Shown here piece after piece: positions 7,009 through 12,819 of a stretch of 15,670 bases of DNA. Origin of the DNA: JADGGV01 sp035715725. Its GTDB lineage: Bacteria; Gemmatimonadota; Gemmatimonadetes; Longimicrobiales; RSA9. The first letter of the stretch is position 1. Each line of letters begins with the position of its first letter. The notes beneath the pieces were generated by a model. The model made no database searches, was not told where the DNA came from, and was given only the letters and a program-made list of their open reading frames with translations. The translations under genes and the position numbers were made by a program. Location: assembly GCA_035715725.1 (NCBI GenBank), contig DASTKT010000087.1, positions 1 through 15,670 on the forward strand, given 5' to 3'.

Positions 7009-7782
7009 ATGGATCTCATGCTGCGGGACAAGGTGGCCCTGGTGGCCGGGGCGAGCCGGGGGATCGGGCGCGCGATCGCCGGGGCGCTGGCGGCGGAGGG
7101 GTGTCGCCTGGCGCTGTGCGCGCGGGGCCGGGAGGAGCTGGAGCGCGCGGCCGCGGAGCTCGGCGGTCCCGACCGGGTTCGCGCCGTCGCGCTCGATCTG
7201 ACGGAGCCGGACTCCGGCCGGCGCTTCGTGGAGGCGGCGGTGGACGCGTTCGGCGGCGTGGACGTCGTCGTCTGCAACGCGGGCGGGAACCGGCGCAAGC
7301 CGTTCGAGGAGGCGACGGACGAGGATTGGCGGGACCTCTTCGAGCTGAACGTCATGACCGGCGTGCGGGTGGCGCGGGCGGCGATCCCGCGGCTGCGGGA
7401 GCGGGGCGGCGGTTCGATCGTCTTCATCGCCTCGCTGTACGGCCGGGAGATCGGCGGGCCGGGGCTCTCGCTCTACAACGCCACGAAGTCGGCCGTCATC
7501 AGCCTGGCCGGCGTGATGGCGCGGGAGCTGGCGCACGACGGGATCCGGGTGAACAGCGTGGCGCCGGGGTCGATCCTGTTCCCGGGCGGGAGCTGGGACC
7601 GGCGGGTGCGCGAGGATCCGGAGGCGATGGCGGACTTCGTCCGGCGGACGCTGCCGCTGGAGCGCTTCGGTACGCCGGAGGAGGTGGCGGCCGTGGTGGC
7701 GTGGCTGGCGTCGCCGCGGGCGAGCCTGGTGACGGGGGCGTGCGTGGCGGTGGACGGGGGGCAGGGGCGGAGTTTGATCTGA
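7009..7782 (+). CDS. SDR-family NAD(P)-dependent oxidoreductase
   Basis: This 257-residue protein is a classical short-chain dehydrogenase/reductase. It has the Rossmann glycine motif GASRGIG (14-20), NAG (90-92), structural N114, catalytic S142 and the YxxxK pair Y156/K160 in YNATK, then the usual VNSVAPGSI segment and the C-terminal TGACVAVDGGQG. D63 in ALDLTEP would contact the adenine ring. The ATG at 7009 was chosen because an SDR Rossmann fold starts within a few residues of it (LRDKVALVAGAS); an alternative Met lies at codon 4. The frame is open upstream but only through microsatellite repeats. Substrate cannot be assigned; 3-oxoacyl-ACP reductase-like or sugar/alcohol dehydrogenase roles are possible. 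It is followed by terminator-like repeats, so it is probably monocistronic. Confidence 0.9.
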   Translation: MDLMLRDKVALVAGASRGIGRAIAGALAAEGCRLALCARGREELERAAAELGGPDRVRAVALDLTEPDSGRRFVEAAVDAFGGVDVVVCNAGGNRRKPFEEATDEDWRDLFELNVMTGVRVARAAIPRLRERGGGSIVFIASLYGREIGGPGLSLYNATKSAVISLAGVMARELAHDGIRVNSVAPGSILFPGGSWDRRVREDPEAMADFVRRTLPLERFGTPEEVAAVVAWLASPRASLVTGACVAVDGGQGRSLI

Positions 7783-7802
7783 GCGGCCTGGCGGCCGCTG
7801 CG

Positions 7803-7877
7803 AGAGGTCGGGCTGCGCCCTCCCGCAAGAGGTCGGGCTTCGCCCTCCCGCAAGAGGTCGGGCTGCGCCCTCCCGCG
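7803..7877 (+). repeat. Three tandem 25-bp repeats
   Basis: Units start at 7803, 7828 and 7853, each beginning AGAGGTCGGGCT and ending CGCCCTCCCGC plus one base. They differ by one base at the hairpin tip (GGGCTGCGCCC or GGGCTTCGCCC) and by the last base. Each unit can fold as GGGC-loop-GCCC within an outer GAGG/CCTC pairing, giving a row of small hairpins just after the dehydrogenase stop. Confidence 0.88.
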
Positions 7878-7915
7878 CGAGGCGCGGCCTGACGGCGGCG
7901 GCCGCGGGAGGGCGC
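7865..7915 (+). terminator. Hairpin downstream of the dehydrogenase gene
   Basis: GCGCCCTCCCGC (7865-7876) is perfectly complementary to GCGGGAGGGCGC (7904-7915), 12 bp extendable by one, with a 25-base loop. The left arm is the end of the third tandem repeat. It lies about 80 bases after the stop, without a T-run, so terminator function is inferred. Confidence 0.5.
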
Positions 7916-8087
7916 GCTGCACGCTCGCGCGGGAGGCGGGCTTCGGGCAGCCGGCCGAGGCGTGGCGGCCGGTCCGAGCCGGCGCTGCGCGGCCGGCTTC
8001 CGGACCGGGCAACGGCGGGGGCGGTGGCGCGTGTCTCACGTCCGGTGGGGCGGGTGGGGTCCGGGTGAGATTCGCGGGGGAGTCGAG

Positions 8088-9167
8088 ATGCGCGACGGGA
8101 GAAGCTGGCTGCGGGCGGTCGGTTGCGGTGTGGCGCTGGCGTGGGTGGGCGCGACGGGCGGGGCGGGGCAGGGGGTGGACACGGCGCGGCTCCGCGTCCG
8201 GCTCGCGACCGACGAGGCGGATGCGGTGATGGCGGTGCTGGAGAAGCGGGCCGCCGGGCGGACGGTCGAGGACGCGGACTGGGCGCGGCTGTTCGGGTCG
8301 GAGGGGTACCGTCGCCTGAAGGAGCGGGAGCGCTCGATGGGGCGGCCGCTCGAGGACTCGACGTTCCGCGCGTTCGTCCTCTCCGACTCGCTGCTGGCGC
8401 GGGCGCCGGAACTTCGGCGGGCGCTGGAGGCGCGGCGGCGCGCGGACCCGGCGGCGGCGGCGCGGCGGGCGTTCGTCTACCTGCCGGCGGGCGCACGCAT
8501 CCGGGCGACCGTCTACCCCGTCATCAAGCCCAGCGGCAACAGCTTCGTCTTCGACGTGAAGCGCGACCCGGCGATCTTCCTGTACCTCGACCCGGCCGTC
8601 GACCGCGCGCGCTTCGAGAACACCCTCGCCCACGAGCTGCACCACATCGGCTACGGCACCGTATGCGACGACGCGTTCGCCGACGTGCCGGAGCCGACGC
8701 GCACGGCGCTCCAGTGGCTGGGCGCGTTCGGCGAGGGGCTGGCGATGCTGGCGGCGGCGGGCGGGCCGGACGTGCACCCGCACGCGACATCGCCGGTCGC
8801 GGACAGGGAACGGTGGGATCGCGACGTCGCCCATTTCGACGCCGACCTGGCCGACGTGCAGGCGTTCCTGCTGGACGTGCTGGACGGCCGGCTGCGCGCG
8901 CCGGAGCAGATCCAGGAAAAGGCCATGTCCTTCTTCGGCGTCCAGGGGCCGTGGTACACGGTCGGGTGGAAGATGGCGGTGGTGGTGGAGCGGACGTTCG
9001 GCCGGCCGCGCCTGGTCGCGGCGAGCTGCGACCCCCGCCGCTTCCTGGCCGCGTACGACGCCGCGGCCGCGCTCCACGAGCGGCGCACCGGCGAGCGGCT
9101 CTCGCGCTGGTCGCCCGAGCTGCTGCGTCGCATCGGGGCGGCGCCTCGGGCGGCGGGCGGGCGCTGA
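8088..9167 (+). CDS. Secreted putative zinc metallopeptidase, DUF5700-like
   Basis: This 359-residue protein starts with a short basic n-region and a hydrophobic stretch (about 9-27), a likely Sec signal peptide cleaved near AGQG. The centre has HELHH (182-186), a zincin HExxH motif, followed by GEGLAM with E216 as the probable third zinc ligand. A later YTVGWKMAVVVERTFG block (290-305) is also conserved-looking. This arrangement fits the DUF5700 'putative Zn-dependent protease' family as I remember it. The ATG at 8088 is preceded by GGGGGAG; an upstream extension of 42 codons has no ribosome site and would bury the signal peptide. Substrate is unknown. It sits alone between repeat-rich spacers, convergent with the feo operon. 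Confidence 0.78.
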   Translation: MRDGRSWLRAVGCGVALAWVGATGGAGQGVDTARLRVRLATDEADAVMAVLEKRAAGRTVEDADWARLFGSEGYRRLKERERSMGRPLEDSTFRAFVLSDSLLARAPELRRALEARRRADPAAAARRAFVYLPAGARIRATVYPVIKPSGNSFVFDVKRDPAIFLYLDPAVDRARFENTLAHELHHIGYGTVCDDAFADVPEPTRTALQWLGAFGEGLAMLAAAGGPDVHPHATSPVADRERWDRDVAHFDADLADVQAFLLDVLDGRLRAPEQIQEKAMSFFGVQGPWYTVGWKMAVVVERTFGRPRLVAASCDPRRFLAAYDAAAALHERRTGERLSRWSPELLRRIGAAPRAAGGR

Positions 9168-9177
9168 GGAGTCGGCC

Positions 9178-9210
9178 CGGAACGGAAACGTTTCACAGGG
9201 AGGACCGGAA
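9178..9210 (+). repeat. Interspersed intergenic repeat, copy D
   Basis: It begins CGGAACGGAAACGTTTCACA followed by GGGAGGACCGGAA. The first half matches copies A and B; GAAACGTTTC (9184-9193) is itself palindromic. It faces copy E across 102 bp. Confidence 0.7.
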
Positions 9211-9214
9211 TGGC

Positions 9215-9248
9215 CGGCGCCCGGTGGGCTGCTTCCGACCGGGCGCCG
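9215..9248. terminator. Hairpin at the convergent junction
   Basis: CGGCGCCCGGT (9215-9225) and ACCGGGCGCCG (9238-9248) form a perfect 11-bp stem with a 12-base loop, about 48 bases after the metallopeptidase stop and 130 bases after the feoA stop. No T-run follows. Its place between converging genes suggests a bidirectional terminator. Confidence 0.55.
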
Positions 9249-9312
9249 TTCACATCCCCCGGTCTGCCCGAACGTCCGGCACCCTGCCGCGGCTTCGCGC
9301 GAGGCGCCGTCG

Positions 9313-9347
9313 TTCCTCCCTCAGCTCCCGGGTCTTCCTGTGAATCG
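9313..9347 (-). repeat. Interspersed intergenic repeat, copy E
   Basis: On the minus strand it reads CGATTCACAGGAAGACCCGG then GAGCTGAGGGAGGAA, a diverged inverted partner of copy D. It lies between the terminator-like hairpin and the feoA stop. Confidence 0.6.
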
Positions 9348-9379
9348 ACGCGGATGAGCCCGCCCGCGAACGTGGCACC

Positions 9380-9727
9380 CTACTCCACCCGCACCCGCAC
9401 CCTTCCCGCCAGCTCCGCGTCCAGCGCCAGCTCGGCGCGGCCGACGCGGATCACGAACGCGGGGTAGCGCTGCAGCAGGCGCAGGCGCACGCCGGGGACG
9501 AGGCCGAGCGCCATCAGCTTGGCGGAGCGGGGCGCGCCTGGGTCCTCCAGGCAGGAGATCGCCCCGCCGCCGCCGATGTGGAGGTCGGTGAGCGCGACGA
9601 CGCCGCACGCGGCCAGGTCGCACCCCTCGGTGTCGGGGACGGGCGCGCCGGCGAGACATTCGTCCTTCCAGGCGGTGCGGCGGAGCACGCGCAGGCCGGC
9701 GCGGAACGAGCGGACGAGCCCGGTCAC
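9380..9727 (-). CDS. feoA: FeoA-domain protein with cysteine-containing N-terminal extension
   Basis: FeoA is a small SH3-like cytosolic partner of the FeoB ferrous iron transporter. Residues 45-114 fit the fold: ALTDLHIGGGGAISCLEDPG, the helix PRSAKLMALGLVPGVRL (66-82), then QRYPAFVIRVGRAELALDAELAGRVRV. At 115 residues it is longer than typical FeoA (about 75-85). The extra N-terminus holds cysteines C24, C36 and C41. The start is a GTG that overlaps the preceding stop as GTGA and has GGAGGAGG four bases upstream. The frame stays open further upstream, but that part reads only the antisense or shifted codons of the neighbour. It is the last gene of the feo operon. Confidence 0.88.
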   Translation of the reverse strand: MTGLVRSFRAGLRVLRRTAWKDECLAGAPVPDTEGCDLAACGVVALTDLHIGGGGAISCLEDPGAPRSAKLMALGLVPGVRLRLLQRYPAFVIRVGRAELALDAELAGRVRVRVE

Positions 9728-9921
9728 GCGGCCTCCTCCATGGCCATGACCCGGCGCAGCGCGCTCTGCACCTTGCGCAGCCAGTCCGGGGTCGTCGGGT
9801 TCTCGTAGCCGCAGAACGGGCAGCGCAGGAAATGGCAGCCGTGGGAGAGCGGGCAGCCCTGGCACGTCGGCTGGCCGCGGTCCTCCTCGAATTCCCGGCC
9901 GCAGAACGCACAGGTCGTCAC
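9724..9921 (-). CDS. Small cysteine-rich zinc-ribbon-like protein between feoB and feoA
   Basis: This 65-residue protein has seven cysteines in three groups: C4xxC7, C20xxC23 and C29-x4-C34xxC37, with H27 and H30 between them. The core reads CPLSHGCHFLRCPFCGYE. Residues 43-62 form a basic amphipathic helix (PDWLRKVQSALRRVMAME). It starts with GTG overlapping the feoB stop as GTGA, and its own stop overlaps the feoA start as GTGA, so all three are coupled. It would be missed by a search using ATG starts and a longer length limit. It is not related by eye to FeoC winged-helix proteins, nor to the membrane-anchored FeoB-associated Cys-rich proteins, since it has no membrane segment. Binding of zinc, iron or a cluster is plausible; function is unknown. 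Confidence 0.85.
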   Translation of the reverse strand: MTTCAFCGREFEEDRGQPTCQGCPLSHGCHFLRCPFCGYENPTTPDWLRKVQSALRRVMAMEEAA

Positions 9922-12020
9922 AGGCCCAGCCCCCGCAGCAGGTGGAACAGCACGAGCCCCGCGCCGAACGCGAAGGGCGTGATGAACGCGAACATCCCGA
10001 GCGCCGTCTTCCAGCCCCGCTCCTTGATCATCATCAGGAACTGCGCGATGCACGGCACGAAGAGCGTGAGCGTGACGGCCGCCACGGTGAGCTGCACCGT
10101 GTCGAGCGCGCCCTGGCGGTGCAGGTCGTAGAGGCCGGCGGCGCCGTAGTCGCGGCGGAAGAAGCCGAACAGGAAGATGCGCGCGGTCTCCGGCGGCAGC
10201 CCGAGCAGGCGCACGAGCGGGGCGAGCCCGCCGATGATCGTGCCGAACAGCCCCGTCAGCTTGAGCGCCCACAGCATCACGCTGGCGAACAGGAAGAGTG
10301 GCAGCACCTCGATGAAGTACCACTGCATCCGGCTGTACGTCTTGACGGCGACGTTGCCGAGCCGCGGCCGGCGCAGCGGCGGCAGCTCCATGTGGAACGT
10401 CGCGCTCTCGCCGGGGAGCAGCCGCGCGGTGATCACGCCGACGAGCAGGAACGTGAGCACGAGGACGCCCGCCCAGATGCCGAGCGCGGTCGGCGTCGCC
10501 GAGAGGATGGCCAGGATCACGCCGAGCTGCGCGGAGCACGGCACGGCCAGCGCCAGCAGCAGCGTGGCGAGCACGCGCTCGCGGCGGGTCTCGAGCGTGC
10601 GCGTGACCATCGTCGCCATGGTGTCGCAGGCGAAGCCCAGCACCATCGGGATGACGGCGCGGCCGGAGAGCCCGATCCGCTTGAACGCGCGGTCCACCAG
10701 CAGCGCCAGCCGCGGGAAGTAGCCGCTGTCCTCCAGGATCGAGAAGAAGACGAAGAACGAGCCGACCACCGGCAGGATGATGGCGACGGCGTAGCGCACG
10801 CCCAGCGTGAGCACGCCGTACTCGCCGACGAAGAGGCTGCGCAGCCATTCCCACGGCACGGCCGCGAACGCGCGCTCCAGGACCGGGTTCACGTGCGCCT
10901 GGAAGACCGTGTTCTCGAGGAAGTCGACGAGCGTGCCGGCGCCGAACTGCCCGACGAACTTGAAGAGCCCGAAGTACAGCACGACGACGAGGATCGGCAC
11001 TCCGGTGAGCGGCCGCGTCAGCCACGGCCCGATGCGGTCGCTCCAGGTGCGGCCGCCGTCCCGGCCCCCGCCCAGCACGCCCTCCAGCAGCCGCTCGGCC
11101 GTGCGCTGCCGCTCGTACGCCATCCGGTAGACCGGCGGCCCGCCCATGCGCGCCGCCGCCTCCCGTGCCGCCGCCAGCGCCGCCTCGCCGCCGTCCGGCT
11201 CGAGCCGCCGCACCAGCTCCAGCGCCTCCTCGTCCGCCTGCAGCACCAGCGTCGCGTAGCCGACCGGATCCACCGGGTAGCGCGCCGACAGCCGGCCGGA
11301 CACCGCCTCGACCGCCGTCCCCACGCCGTTCGTGTAGATCGGCCGGACCGGCCGCCGCTCCCCCGCCGCCGCCGCGATCGCCCGCTCCAGCTCGTCGAGC
11401 CCGCGGCCGCTGACCGCCGTGATCGGCACCACGCGCACCGAGAGCCGCTCCGCCAGCAGCGCCGCGTCCACCGTCATCCCCAGCCGCTCCAGCTCGTCCA
11501 TCATGTTCAGCGCGACGACGAGCGGCTCCCCCGTCTCCGCGAGCTGCAGCGTCAGCGGCAGCATCCGGTCCAGGTTCTTCGCGTCGATCACGTGCACCAG
11601 CACGCCCGCTTCGCCCGAGAGAACCGCCCGCCGCGCGACGCGCTCCTCCTCCGTCGTCGGCAGCAGCGAATACATCCCGGGCGTATCCACCACCTCCGCC
11701 CCGCGCCCCGCGATCGTCGCGCCGCCGCTCGACACCTCCACCGACGTGCCGGGATAGTTCGACACCGTCACGTACGCGCCCGTCAGCCGGTTGAACAGCG
11801 CGCTCTTCCCCACGTTCGGCGAGCCGACGAGCGTGACGCGGATCCGGTCCGGCTCGAGCCGCAGCCGGCGCGCGCCGCCACCGTGGCACGCGGCGGCGGG
11901 GAGCGCGTCGGCGGGAGGTGCGGCGTCGCGATCTGCGCCCCCCTGGCACGCGCCGCCCGACGTCGTTCCGACATCGGACGGGTCCCGCCTCGGGCGGTCT
12001 GTGGAAGGACGTTCGCGCAC
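9918..12020 (-). CDS. feoB: Ferrous iron transport protein B
   Basis: This 700-residue inner-membrane Fe(II) transporter has an N-terminal G domain. G1 is GSPNVGKS (66-73), G2 lies in NYPGTSVE (88-95), G3 is DTPG (112-115), G4 is NMMD (172-175) and the G5-like loop is TAVSGRG (201-207). A helical spacer (about 210-330) follows, then two Gate regions: ILPVVGSFFVFFSILEDSGY (415-434), GFACDTMATMVTRTLETRRE (462-481), VPCSAQLGV (493-501), and FFRRDYGAAGL (620-630) with FVPCIAQFLMMIKERG (654-669). Conserved gate cysteines C465, C495 and C657 are visible. The GTG at 12020 is the only ATG/GTG/TTG start between the upstream in-frame stop and the G domain. That leaves a roughly 60-residue N-terminal extension with C25, C45 and H46. 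It heads a coupled operon with the zinc-ribbon protein and feoA. Confidence 0.95.
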   Translation of the reverse strand: MRERPSTDRPRRDPSDVGTTSGGACQGGADRDAAPPADALPAAACHGGGARRLRLEPDRIRVTLVGSPNVGKSALFNRLTGAYVTVSNYPGTSVEVSSGGATIAGRGAEVVDTPGMYSLLPTTEEERVARRAVLSGEAGVLVHVIDAKNLDRMLPLTLQLAETGEPLVVALNMMDELERLGMTVDAALLAERLSVRVVPITAVSGRGLDELERAIAAAAGERRPVRPIYTNGVGTAVEAVSGRLSARYPVDPVGYATLVLQADEEALELVRRLEPDGGEAALAAAREAAARMGGPPVYRMAYERQRTAERLLEGVLGGGRDGGRTWSDRIGPWLTRPLTGVPILVVVLYFGLFKFVGQFGAGTLVDFLENTVFQAHVNPVLERAFAAVPWEWLRSLFVGEYGVLTLGVRYAVAIILPVVGSFFVFFSILEDSGYFPRLALLVDRAFKRIGLSGRAVIPMVLGFACDTMATMVTRTLETRRERVLATLLLALAVPCSAQLGVILAILSATPTALGIWAGVLVLTFLLVGVITARLLPGESATFHMELPPLRRPRLGNVAVKTYSRMQWYFIEVLPLFLFASVMLWALKLTGLFGTIIGGLAPLVRLLGLPPETARIFLFGFFRRDYGAAGLYDLHRQGALDTVQLTVAAVTLTLFVPCIAQFLMMIKERGWKTALGMFAFITPFAFGAGLVLFHLLRGLGL

Positions 12021-12056
12021 GCGGCGCCGCTCCGCTGGGGCTGGTGGGGATGCGAT

Positions 12057-12069
12057 CCGTTCTCAACGG
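12057..12069. promoter_or_regulatory. 13-bp dyad at the predicted feo transcription start
   Basis: CCGTT-CTC-AACGG is a perfect 5+5 inverted repeat. It covers the start site predicted from the promoter at 12073-12100. It could be an operator for an iron regulator, but it does not resemble a classical Fur box, so the regulator is unknown. Confidence 0.35.
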
Positions 12070-12072
12070 CGA

Positions 12073-12100
12073 ATTCTAGACGCGGCGCGGGCGGCGACAA
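12073..12100 (-). promoter_or_regulatory. Putative sigma70-like promoter of the feo operon
   Basis: On the minus strand a -35-like TTGTCG (12100-12095, four of six) and a -10-like TAGAAT (12078-12073, five of six) are spaced by 16 bases. The start site would fall near 12066, giving a leader of about 46 bases to the GTG at 12020. This is the only AT-rich patch close to feoB. Confidence 0.55.
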
Positions 12101-12174
12101 TCGGGGTTTCGGGCCGGCCGGCGTCGGGAAAATCCCGACCGGTGGCGGCCGCGCGGGGCTATCGGGCGTCCGCC

Positions 12175-12282
12175 GGCGGGCGCGGCGGGCGCGGCGGTCC
12201 CGGCGGTCCCGGCGGTCTCGGCGGTCCCGGCGGTCTCGGCGGTCTCGGCGGTCTCGGCGGTCTCGGCGGTCTCGGCGGGCGC
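12175..12282. repeat. 9-bp minisatellite, twelve tandem units
   Basis: Twelve consecutive 9-mers follow GGCGGKCNC: two GGCGGGCGC, then a mix of GGCGGTCCC and GGCGGTCTC (five GGCGGTCTC in a row at 12229-12273), and one GGCGGGCGC. Related 9- and 10-base units (GAGCGGGCGC) run on to about 12325. The period keeps all frames open, producing a false collagen-like Gly-Gly-X frame on the plus strand and a Glu-Thr-Ala frame on the minus strand. Confidence 0.92.
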
Positions 12283-12507
12283 GAGCGGGCGCGAGCGGGC
12301 GCGGCGGGCGCCAGCGGGCGCGAGCGGCGCCGGAACGCGCCGGGCCGGCGCCACCGTGGGCGCGAGCAGTCCGGGCGCGGTCCCGGGCGGTCCCGCGCGC
12401 CCGCCGGCGCGGTCCCGGGTGCTCCGGCTCCGCGCCCGTACCCGCGCGCCCCGCCGGCGATTACCTTACTCCGGCACCGCCCCGCCAACCACCCTCGAGG
12501 AGGAGTC

Positions 12508-12819
12508 GTGGACGACAACACCGTGGCCATGGTCGTGACCCTGGCGCTGATCTTCGCCGTCAGCGGCGTCGTGCTGCTGCGGCCGATCGTGAAGAAGCTC
12601 GCGGTCTTCCTGGAGGTGGCGGCGGAGGCGCGCCGCCGCGCGCTGGCGGGGAACGGCGTGGACGAGGTGAGGAGCCGTCTCGGCGCGATCGAGGGGCGGC
12701 TTGCCTCGCTGGAGGCGGGGGACTCCGGCACGCGTGAGCTGCGTGATCAGGTCCGCTTCCTGGAGCAGCTCGTCGCCGAGCGGCAGGGCTCGACGGCGCT
12801 CCCGCGGAGGGACGCGTGA
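12508..12819 (+). CDS. Small membrane-anchored coiled-coil protein (unknown function)
   Basis: This 103-residue protein has one N-terminal transmembrane segment (about 6-25, VAMVVTLALIFAVSGVVLLR), a basic amphipathic linker and a predicted coiled coil (about 52-92: VDEVRSRLGAIEGRLASLEA, then RELRDQVRFLEQLVAER). The GTG start at 12508 has GAGGAGGAG directly upstream, which decides it against the longer open frame through the minisatellite. Its stop overlaps the S9 peptidase GTG as GTGA. The layout resembles short phage-shock PspB-like or envelope-scaffold proteins, but no family is recognised with confidence. The long cytoplasmic or periplasmic helix suggests oligomerisation. Confidence 0.8.
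   Translation: MDDNTVAMVVTLALIFAVSGVVLLRPIVKKLAVFLEVAAEARRRALAGNGVDEVRSRLGAIEGRLASLEAGDSGTRELRDQVRFLEQLVAERQGSTALPRRDA

Larger units (their letters stand above)
7783..8087. other. Repeat-filled spacer between the dehydrogenase and metallopeptidase genes
   Basis: This 305-bp gap contains the 25-bp tandem repeats and the hairpin listed separately, followed by a GC-rich stretch (about 7920-8080) with no clear promoter. Only the ribosome site before 8088 is recognisable in the last part. Confidence 0.7.
12021..12507. other. Divergent intergenic region between feoB and the coiled-coil gene
   Basis: This 487-bp space carries the feo promoter and dyad near feoB, a small hairpin GTCGGG-AAAAT-CCCGAC (12123-12139), the 9-bp minisatellite (12175-12282), and GC-rich irregular repeats of GCGGTCCCGGG type (about 12375-12425). 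The most AT-rich patch before the rightward gene is GATTACCTTACT (about 12459-12470), but no convincing -35/-10 pair is seen there. Long open frames through this region are repeat artefacts. Confidence 0.7.

Noticed and set aside
7803..7877. CRISPR array
   Set aside because: The 25-bp units are directly abutting with no spacers.
12160..12330. Collagen-like Gly-Gly-X protein on the plus strand
   Set aside because: The frame comes from a 9-bp minisatellite; the ribosome site places the real start at 12508, and all frames are open through the repeat.
9942..12737. 931-codon plus-strand open frame across feoB and the minisatellite
   Set aside because: Antisense to feoB, which has full family motifs; the rest is repeat-derived Arg/Ser runs.
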